A stretch of 6,567 nucleotides of DNA from Bacteroidota bacterium. Lineage in GTDB: Bacteria; Bacteroidota; Bacteroidia; Bacteroidales; UBA4417. The notes beneath the pieces are model-generated. The model made no database searches, was not told where the DNA came from, and saw nothing but the letters and a program-made list of their open reading frames with translations. A program made the position numbers and the translations under genes. The stretch is from positions 1 through 6,567 of the forward strand of contig JAIFMH010000053.1 in the NCBI GenBank assembly GCA_020048595.1. Reading direction: 5' to 3'. How positions within the stretch are numbered: the stretch's first letter is position 1; each line of letters opens with the position of its first letter. Below are positions 1 to 4,886 of the stretch, piece after piece.

Positions 1-1
1 G

Positions 2-946
2 CGGATTGAGTATAATAGCTGGGGTGAGCTCAATGAGAATTGTGATAATGTTATATGGGTTTGTCATGCTTTTACTGCCAATGCTGACGCAAAGGATTGG
101 TGGCCAGGTATGATTGGCCCGGGATTGCTGATGGATACTGATAAGTATTTTGTGATTTGTGCCAATATAATCGGTTCCTGTTATGGAACCAGCGGGCCTC
201 TTGACGAGAATCCCGAAGCCGGAAAACCCTGGTTTCGGGATTTTCCGATGATTACCGTTCGCGACCTGGTAAATGCACACGAATTGCTAAGAGAACACCT
301 TGGGATAAAATCTGTATTTGTGGCAATCGGGGGTTCAATCGGTGCTTTTCAATGCCTGGAATGGGCCGTAATGTATCCTGATAAAATCAGGAACCTCGCC
401 GTTATTGCCGGCAATGCCTTTGCCTCGCCGTGGAACATTGCACTCAATGAAGCTCAACGAATGGCTATTACCGCTGATTCTACCTATTTAAATGATCAGC
501 CTGATGGCGGTCACCAGGGACTGAAAACAGCACGGGCCATTGCCTTGATCAGCTACCGAACTACAGAAGCTCTGAATTTTATTCAAAAAGAGACTGATCT
601 TAATAAAATCAATGATTTTAAAGCGTCTTCCTACCTGCAACACCAAGGGAATAAGTTTATAAAACGATTTAATTCATACAGTTACATGACAATGACCTGG
701 TTGTTCGATAGTCATAATGTGGGACGTGGACGAGGATCTGTTGAACATGCACTACAAAAAGTTACTGCCAAAACAATTGTTATTGCAATGGATACGGACA
801 GACTTTTCCCGCGTGAAGAACAACGGTTTATTGCTAACGGGATTTCAGACGCCCATTATGCCGAAATTCCTACTTCCTATGGACACGATGGATTTTTGAT
901 TGAAGTAGAACCGATAACAAACTGTATCCGGGATTTTTTAGAATAA
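2..946 (+). CDS. metX: Homoserine O-acyltransferase (MetX, alpha/beta-hydrolase fold), 5'-truncated by window edge
   Basis: The reading frame is open from base 2, so the true start lies upstream; the first ATG in the window (110) is internal. The 314 visible residues cover most of a MetX protein (usually about 350-380). The enzyme transfers an acyl group, normally acetyl from acetyl-CoA, to the hydroxyl of L-homoserine, the entry step of methionine synthesis in the cytoplasm. Family signatures, numbered from base 2: HAFTANADA near residues 22-30; WWPGMIGPG at 33-41; the NIIGSCYGTSGP block at 55-66; the nucleophile elbow GGSIGAFQ with Ser112; the SYLQHQGNKFIKRF segment; and the other two catalytic residues in DTDRLFP (Asp266) and YGHDGF (His295). 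The elbow reads SIGAF where many homologues have SMGGM, a conservative change. Acetyl versus succinyl preference cannot be read safely. A serine/cysteine acetyltransferase relative is possible but less likely. It ends convergent with lepA. Confidence 0.92.
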   Translation, partial: RIEYNSWGELNENCDNVIWVCHAFTANADAKDWWPGMIGPGLLMDTDKYFVICANIIGSCYGTSGPLDENPEAGKPWFRDFPMITVRDLVNAHELLREHLGIKSVFVAIGGSIGAFQCLEWAVMYPDKIRNLAVIAGNAFASPWNIALNEAQRMAITADSTYLNDQPDGGHQGLKTARAIALISYRTTEALNFIQKETDLNKINDFKASSYLQHQGNKFIKRFNSYSYMTMTWLFDSHNVGRGRGSVEHALQKVTAKTIVIAMDTDRLFPREEQRFIANGISDAHYAEIPTSYGHDGFLIEVEPITNCIRDFLE

Positions 947-994
947 TATGGTGATGACTGAGGATTCGATCTTTATTATTTTATAAAGAGCAAT

Positions 995-1011
995 CCGGAA
1001 GTTGATTCCGG
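995..1011 (+). terminator. Weak hairpin downstream of metX
   Basis: CCGGAA and TTCCGG form a perfect 6-bp stem around a 5-base loop (GTTGA), about 50 bases after the metX stop. No clean T-run follows (GATATCTTGAAATTTT), so it is a poor intrinsic terminator. The stronger bidirectional hairpin near 1259-1293 is the better candidate for ending metX transcription. Confidence 0.25.
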
Positions 1012-1049
1012 GATATCTTGAAATTTTAGTAAAAAAATCATTGTTGCCC

Positions 1050-1210
1050 GATTTTAAATATATCGTCCCTGACGGGACTTTATCTTTTTTATAACTTATT
1101 TTTTACCAACATGTTGTCTCTAACGGGACAGTCCCAGAGGGACTGAATATTGGTAGAAGAAAAAGCTTGCATCATCTGATCCCAAGTCCCGTAGGGACGT
1201 TATAAATCAA
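1050..1210. repeat. REPIN-like pair of inverted GTCCC/GGGAC palindromes
   Basis: Four short hairpins share a GTCCC...GGGAC core. They are GTCCC-TGAC-GGGAC (1065-1078), TGTCTC-TAAC-GGGACA (1115-1130, one G-T pair), AGTCCC-AGA-GGGACT (1130-1144) and GTCCC-GTA-GGGAC (1186-1198). The two outer hairpins are inverted near-copies with their flanks (CGTCCCTGACGGGACTT against the complement of AAGTCCCGTAGGGACG). The two inner hairpins are enclosed by a further arm, TACCAACAT (1104-1112) against ATATTGGTA (1147-1155), with one mismatch. The whole block is therefore an imperfect inverted repeat of about 150 bp that could fold as a branched structure. From memory, similar GTCCC/GGGAC palindromes are abundant between genes in Bacteroidota genomes and resemble REP/REPIN elements mobilised in trans by RAYT-type transposases. 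No transposase lies in this window. Confidence 0.75.
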
Positions 1211-1258
1211 ATAGTTATATATTTCTGTAACATTTTTCCCGGACAAAAGTGAAAAAAT

Positions 1259-1293
1259 AAGCCTCTTAACTTTCCTTAAGTTAAGAGGCTTTT
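1259..1293 (-). terminator. Bidirectional intrinsic terminator between metX and lepA
   Basis: A perfect 14-bp stem, AAGCCTCTTAACTT (1259-1272) with AAGTTAAGAGGCTT (1278-1291), encloses the 5-base loop TCCTT. Read on the minus strand, it lies about 20 bases past the lepA stop and is followed by TTATTTTTT, a good U-tract. Read on the plus strand it is followed only by TTTT, so it may also stop metX read-through, less efficiently. Its place between two convergent genes fits a shared terminator. Confidence 0.88.
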
Positions 1294-1313
1294 AAATATC
1301 AGATCAAAAATGT

Positions 1314-3041
1314 TTAGTCAAGTTTCAATACAGCAAGGAAAGCGCTTAGCAATTTGCGTTTACGAGAAATATCACCGCCATAACATTTGGCGGTAACGTC
1401 CTTACGAAGTGCTTTAATGGTTTCGCGCGATATAATTTTTGCTCCGATGGCGGCTTGTATGGCTACGTCGTATTGCTGCCTCGGGATCAATTCTTTAAGT
1501 TTTTCGCAAATGCGTTTTCCAAAGCTATAGGCATTGTCGCGGTGAATAAGTGTGCTTAGTGCATCAACCGGATCGCCGTTAAGGAGAATATCAAGTTTGA
1601 TAAGATCAGCTTTGCGATAATCAGAGATATGATAATCGAAAGAAGCATAGCCTTTTGAAATACTTTTCAGTTTATCGTAAAAGTCGATTACGATTTCGCC
1701 CAAAGGCAGGTCGAAACTGAGTTCTACACGGTTCTGCGTGAGGTAAATCTGATTTTTCAGGGTTCCACGTTTTTCAAGGCAGAGTTTCATAATCGATCCC
1801 TGGTAATCCGATTTGGAAATTACCTGTGCCGAAATAAAGGGTTCATAAATATCATCAACCCAGGTTGTATCAGGCATTCCTGAAGGATTGTGGACTTCAA
1901 TTTCTTCGCCTTTGGTTGTAATTACCTTATACATTACGTTAGGAACGGTCGAGATCACATCCATGTTAAATTCGCGGTCGAGGCGTTCCTGGACTATTTC
2001 CATATGCAAAAGTCCGAGGAATCCGCAACGGAAGCCAAAGCCAAGAGCTAAGGATGATTCAGGTTCAAAACTAAGTGAAGCATCATTCAATTGTAGTTTT
2101 TCAATGGCAATTCTCAGCTCCTCATAATCATCGGGATCAATTGGATATAACCCTGCAAAAACCATAGGTTTTACATTGGCGAATCCTTCAACTGCGGTGA
2201 CACAAGGGCGATCCACATGAGTGATCGTATCACCAACCTTTATTTCTTTGGCTGTTTTAATACCGGAAATAATGTAACCAACGTCGCCTGTAGTAAGCAT
2301 ATCCATTGGTTTTTGCTCTAATTTAAGCAAGCCGATTTCTTCTGCTTTATACTCTTTACCGGTATTCACAAATTTTACCTGATCACCTTTGCGGATCTTG
2401 CCGTTAAAAATGCGGAAGTAAGCCACAATTCCCCGGAACGGATTAAAAAAGGAATCAAAAATAAGAGCCTGCAACGGTGCTTCCGGATCACCTTTTGGAG
2501 CAGGAACACGGCTGATAATGGCATCCAGTATTTCCTGGATTCCCAAACCTGTGCGGGCACTGGCGCGTATGATATCTTCGGGTTTGCAACCGATAAGTTC
2601 AATAATCTGGTCTTCCACTTCTTCGGGCATTGCCGAATCCATATCCATTTTGTTCATTACCGGGATAATTTCCAGGTCATGTTCCAGTGCCAGGTACAAA
2701 TTGGAAATAGTCTGCGCCTGTATACCTTGTGTGGCATCAACAATCAGCAATGCCCCTTCGCAGGCAGCAATAGCCCGTGATACTTCGTACGAAAAATCGA
2801 CATGGCCGGGTGTATCTATCAGATTCAGTTCATACTTTATGCCATTGTACAAATAATCCATACGGATGGCATGGCTTTTTATGGTGATACCGCGTTCGCG
2901 TTCAATATCCATATCGTCGAGCACCTGGTTCTGAAGCTGGCGTTCGGTAAGGGTTCCGGTGGTTTCGAGCAACCGGTCGGCCAACGTGCTTTTGCCGTGG
3001 TCGATATGAGCAATTATACAAAAGTTCCTGATGTGTTCCAT
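1314..3041 (-). CDS. lepA: Elongation factor 4 (LepA), with an apparent 20-residue deletion in the C-terminal tail
   Basis: This is a translational GTPase that binds the ribosome and remodels or back-translocates stalled complexes. I chose the ATG at 3041, which gives MEHIRNF and 575 residues. The reading frame extends to an ATG at 3080, but those 13 codons are not LepA-like and contain the promoter box. Motifs: P-loop AHIDHGKST (11-19), switch I RERGITIK (48-55), DTPGHVDF (76-83), NKMD (130-133), and SARTG in place of the usual SA/GKTG. EF-G-like domains 2, 3 and 5 follow, then the LepA-specific C-terminal domain with DVTAKCYGGDISRKRKLL. In relatives the tail continues with a basic stretch of about 20 residues (EKQK.GKKRM...G.V..PQ) before the final AFLAVLKLD. 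Here KRKLL runs straight into S-AFLAVLKLD. Adding 20 residues restores the usual length of about 595. No stop or frameshift is present. Family identity is certain; the functional effect of the tail is unknown. Confidence 0.97.
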   Translation of the reverse strand: MEHIRNFCIIAHIDHGKSTLADRLLETTGTLTERQLQNQVLDDMDIERERGITIKSHAIRMDYLYNGIKYELNLIDTPGHVDFSYEVSRAIAACEGALLIVDATQGIQAQTISNLYLALEHDLEIIPVMNKMDMDSAMPEEVEDQIIELIGCKPEDIIRASARTGLGIQEILDAIISRVPAPKGDPEAPLQALIFDSFFNPFRGIVAYFRIFNGKIRKGDQVKFVNTGKEYKAEEIGLLKLEQKPMDMLTTGDVGYIISGIKTAKEIKVGDTITHVDRPCVTAVEGFANVKPMVFAGLYPIDPDDYEELRIAIEKLQLNDASLSFEPESSLALGFGFRCGFLGLLHMEIVQERLDREFNMDVISTVPNVMYKVITTKGEEIEVHNPSGMPDTTWVDDIYEPFISAQVISKSDYQGSIMKLCLEKRGTLKNQIYLTQNRVELSFDLPLGEIVIDFYDKLKSISKGYASFDYHISDYRKADLIKLDILLNGDPVDALSTLIHRDNAYSFGKRICEKLKELIPRQQYDVAIQAAIGAKIISRETIKALRKDVTAKCYGGDISRKRKLLSAFLAVLKLD

Positions 3042-3046
3042 TGCCG

Positions 3047-3054
3047 CAAAGGTA
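3047..3054 (-). promoter_or_regulatory. Bacteroidota -7 promoter box (TAnnTTTG) immediately upstream of lepA
   Basis: The minus strand reads TACCTTTGC, an exact match to the TAnnTTTG(C) -7 element used by the main sigma factor of Bacteroidota. Only five bases separate its last G from the lepA ATG at 3041, so the expected transcription start falls at or beside the A of the ATG. A weak -33 partner (TGTT) lies about 21 bases upstream of the box. The placement supports 3041 over 3080 as the start codon, because the box lies within the extra codons of the longer frame. It could still be a chance match inside coding sequence (Tyr-Thr-Phe-Ala codons). Confidence 0.5.
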
Positions 3055-3114
3055 TAAAAAACGGAACAATTTTTTAACATATGTTCAACATCGGTTTATA
3101 GGTTTTTAAAAATA

Positions 3115-3145
3115 GTTCAAGTGGTTCAAAAGTTTAAAGGTTCAA
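3115..3145 (+). repeat. GTTCAA short tandem repeat, period 8-9
   Basis: Four copies of GTTCAA or GTTTAA start at 3115, 3124, 3132 and 3140, and a related GCTCAAAA follows at 3147. They lie about 75 bases upstream of lepA, at the lepA end of the divergent intergenic region. No coding potential is seen. Confidence 0.6.
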
Positions 3146-3158
3146 TGCTCAAAATGTT

Positions 3159-3200
3159 AAGTCCCAAGTCCCAAATTCCAAATTCCAAATCCCAAACTCA
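3159..3200 (+). repeat. Heptanucleotide tandem repeat (AARTYCC-type), six units
   Basis: The units are exactly in phase every 7 bases: AAGTCCC (3159), AAGTCCC (3166), AAATTCC (3173), AAATTCC (3180), AAATCCC (3187) and AAACTCA (3194). Adjacent units tend to be identical in pairs, which suggests growth by slippage or duplication of neighbouring units. From memory, similar AAATTCC/AAGTCCC strings recur between genes in Bacteroidota. Confidence 0.75.
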
Positions 3201-3201
3201 A

Positions 3202-3460
3202 ATCGTATGACCATAGAATGACAGCTAGCTCCTCCTGTAGTCTCAAAAACTCAACCTTCAACAATTGAATGACAACTTATTCCGCTCAAACGCTAAAAGG
3301 CTCAACCCTCAACTATCGAATGACCATCGAATGACAACTTCCACCTCCTGTAATCCCTAAAAACACAACCATCAACAATTGAATGACCATTGAATGACAA
3401 CCAAATCTTCTCTAATTCTAAAAACTACTCAACCCTCAACCATCGAATGACCACTCATCT
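3202..3460 (+). repeat. Imperfect ~62-bp tandem array carrying an 11-bp ATYGAATGACM sub-repeat
   Basis: Four to five degenerate units cover most of the gap between lepA and gap. Each begins CTCAACCYTCAAC, continues with one or two 11-bp sub-repeats, then a pyrimidine-rich stretch and CTAAAAA. Sub-repeat copies start at 3202, 3213, 3264, 3315, 3326, 3378, 3389 and 3442. Most occur as a head-to-tail pair, the first ending GACC and the second GACA; the unit at 3264 has only the second. Equivalent positions recur at 51, 62, 63 and 64 bases. A CCTCCTGTA block is shared at 3231 and 3344. The plus strand is rich in A and C and very poor in G outside the sub-repeat. I see no real gene here; a 62-codon open frame at 3390-3578 has no recognisable content. 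Confidence 0.75.
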
Positions 3461-3538
3461 CACTCACAACATCTCTTTCTTCCCGTCCCACTCAAAATCT
3501 TTCCGTGTTTCTTGTATAAATCATTTAACTATTATCAT

Positions 3539-3547
3539 TACTTTTGC
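3539..3547 (+). promoter_or_regulatory. gap promoter, -7 box TAnnTTTGC
   Basis: TACTTTTGC matches the Bacteroidota -7 consensus TAnnTTTG, with the frequent trailing C. The start of transcription should fall near 3553, leaving an untranslated leader of about 40 bases before the gap ATG. The nearest -33 TTG is at 3512-3514, 24 bases upstream of the box, a little longer than the usual 19-21. The leader (ATCTTTAAAAATCAATATATT before the ATG) has no Shine-Dalgarno sequence and is A/T-rich, as is normal in this phylum. Confidence 0.7.
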
Positions 3548-3591
3548 ATCGGATTTGAAAAAAAGAACACATCTTTAAAAATCAATATATT

Positions 3592-4593
3592 ATGACAAAA
3601 ATTAAAGTAGGTATCAATGGTTTTGGTCGCATCGGCCGCCTTGTTTTCCGCGCATCAATTCTTCGCGACGATATCGATGTTGTAGCTATCAACGATCTGA
3701 TCGACGCTAACTACATGGCTTATATGCTCAAGTATGATACTGTTCACGGACAGTTCAAAGGTACTGTAGAGGTAAAAGACGGCCACCTGGTTGTTAACGG
3801 ACAAACTATCCGCGTTACCGCATGTAAAAACCCTGCCGAAATCAAATGGTCGGATGTAGGTGCTGATTACGTTGCTGAATGTACAGGTTTATTCCTTACA
3901 ATGGACACATGCCAGGCTCACATTGATGGCGGCGCAAAACGCGTTATCATGTCGGGTCCTTCAAAAGACGAAACACCTATGTTTGTATATGGTGTTAACC
4001 ACAAAGAATATGCCGGTCAGAAATTTGTAAGCAATGCTTCATGTACTACCAACTGCCTTGCTCCACTCGTAAAAGTTATCAATGATAATTTCGGTATTGT
4101 TGAAGGTTTGATGACAACTGTTCATGCAACCACAGCTACACAGAAAACAGTTGACGGTCCTTCGGCTAAAGACTGGCGTGGCGGACGTGCTGCTGCCGGC
4201 AATATTATCCCATCATCAACCGGTGCAGCAAAAGCTACTGCTAAAGTTATTCCAGCTATGAAAGGTAAATTAACCGGTATGTCGTTCCGCGTTCCTACGC
4301 TCGACGTATCAGTTGTTGATTTAACCTGCCGCCTCGAAAAAGCTACCACCATGGAAGCAATCAAAGCTGCTCTGAAAGCCGCTTCTGAAGGCGAACTTAA
4401 AGGAATTCTTGGTTATACCGAAGAAGCTGTTGTTTCGAGTGATTTCATTGGCGATGCACGCACTTCTATTTTCGATGCCGAAGCAAGCATCATGTTGAAT
4501 CCTAACTTTGTTAAACTCGTTTCGTGGTATGATAACGAATGGGGTTATTCAAGCAAACTGATTGATATGATTGCTCATATGGCTACTGTTTAA
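3592..4593 (+). CDS. gap: Glyceraldehyde-3-phosphate dehydrogenase, type I
   Basis: This cytoplasmic glycolytic enzyme converts glyceraldehyde 3-phosphate, NAD+ and phosphate to 1,3-bisphosphoglycerate and NADH. The 333-residue length is normal for the family. The N-terminal Rossmann domain opens with GINGFGRIGRLVFRA (7-21), and Asp35 in AINDL sits where NAD-specific enzymes bind the adenosine ribose, so NAD is the likely cofactor. The catalytic motif SNASCTTNCLAP gives Cys151, and His178 in TTVHATTATQ is its partner. The phosphate-binding SSTGAAKA, the FRVPTLDVSVVDLT block and C-terminal WYDNEWGYS are all present. The start is fixed by the family's N-terminus (MTKIKVGINGFG). It is a single-gene unit with its own promoter and terminator and reads away from lepA. 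Its codon use leans towards regular, C-ending codons (cgc, aac, ggc), as expected for a highly expressed gene. Confidence 0.98.
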   Translation: MTKIKVGINGFGRIGRLVFRASILRDDIDVVAINDLIDANYMAYMLKYDTVHGQFKGTVEVKDGHLVVNGQTIRVTACKNPAEIKWSDVGADYVAECTGLFLTMDTCQAHIDGGAKRVIMSGPSKDETPMFVYGVNHKEYAGQKFVSNASCTTNCLAPLVKVINDNFGIVEGLMTTVHATTATQKTVDGPSAKDWRGGRAAAGNIIPSSTGAAKATAKVIPAMKGKLTGMSFRVPTLDVSVVDLTCRLEKATTMEAIKAALKAASEGELKGILGYTEEAVVSSDFIGDARTSIFDAEASIMLNPNFVKLVSWYDNEWGYSSKLIDMIAHMATV

Positions 4594-4614
4594 TTCAGTA
4601 TTCATCCATAAATG

Positions 4615-4650
4615 AAAAAAGAGCTGCTTTCGGGCGGCTCTTTTTTTTTT
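4615..4650 (+). terminator. Intrinsic terminator of gap
   Basis: GAGCTGC (4621-4627) pairs with GCGGCTC (4634-4640), with one U-G pair, around a TTTCGG loop. The stem is preceded by six A's and followed by ten T's, and it begins about 25 bases after the gap stop. It is a classic rho-independent terminator and can extend through A-T pairing. Confidence 0.95.
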
Positions 4651-4716
4651 GGATGATTTCTTTTAAAAGTATCTTCTCAATTTTCGATTTCGATCAGCTA
4701 CTTTTTAACCTTTTTT

Positions 4717-4833
4717 GCCACAGATTACGCAGATTACGCAGATTACGCAGATTTAATTTAATGAATCAGTTTTAAATTGAAATTTCATCATAGGCAAAGA
4801 ATATTATTCTGTGTAATCTGCGCAATCTGTGGC
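4717..4833. repeat. Large inverted repeat built from a 9-bp CAGATTACG tandem unit
   Basis: The left arm begins GCCACAGATTACGCAG (4717-4742) and the right arm ends GCGCAATCTGTGGC (4808-4833). The two 26-base arms are complementary with two mismatches, separated by about 65 A/T-rich bases. The left arm carries the unit CAGATTACG three times (4721, 4730, 4739) plus a partial fourth, while the right arm carries only two to three degenerate copies. The loop itself has AATTTAA/TTAAATT self-complementarity. From memory, GCCACAGATTACGCAGATT strings recur in many bacterial genomes as intergenic repeats. The element lies between convergent gap and hydrogenase genes and could help block read-through, but the gap terminator already precedes it. 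No gene is seen between 4594 and 4886. Confidence 0.8.
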
Positions 4834-4849
4834 ATATTTTTGAAATTTA

Positions 4850-4885
4850 ACGATTAGAATGAACTATCTGGTTGCCATTAATCGT
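4850..4885 (-). terminator. Possible weak hairpin after the hydrogenase stop
   Basis: ACGATTA (4850-4856) and TAATCGT (4879-4885) are perfectly complementary over 7 bp with a 22-base loop, directly after the hydrogenase stop on the minus strand. It is followed on that strand by TAAATTTCAAAAAT, which is not a clean T-run. It is a weak terminator candidate only. Confidence 0.25.
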
Positions 4886-4886
4886 A

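Noticed and set aside
1888..2127. Open frame on the plus strand inside lepA, and others at 2375-2602, 2518-2856 and 2802-3077
   Set aside because: They lie wholly opposite or out of frame within lepA, whose own frame carries every conserved EF4 motif; their translations show no family features.
3042..3080. Longer lepA start at ATG 3080
   Set aside because: The 13 extra residues (MLKNCSVFYTFAA) are not part of the conserved EF4 N-terminus, which begins just before IRNFCIIAHIDHGKS, and the region contains a promoter box.
3202..3460. CRISPR array
   Set aside because: The units are degenerate, the conserved 11-mers are too short and occur in adjacent pairs, and the filler is itself repeated rather than unique like spacers; no cas gene is present.
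3390..3578. 62-codon open frame upstream of gap
   Set aside because: It is composed largely of the repeat array, crosses the gap promoter box and has low-complexity Ser/Thr/His/Asn-rich content with no recognisable domain.
4122..4364. Minus-strand open frame inside gap, and others inside the hydrogenase (5485-5832) and at 6277-6468
   Set aside because: They are antisense shadows of strongly conserved genes, with no start signal or domain content of their own.
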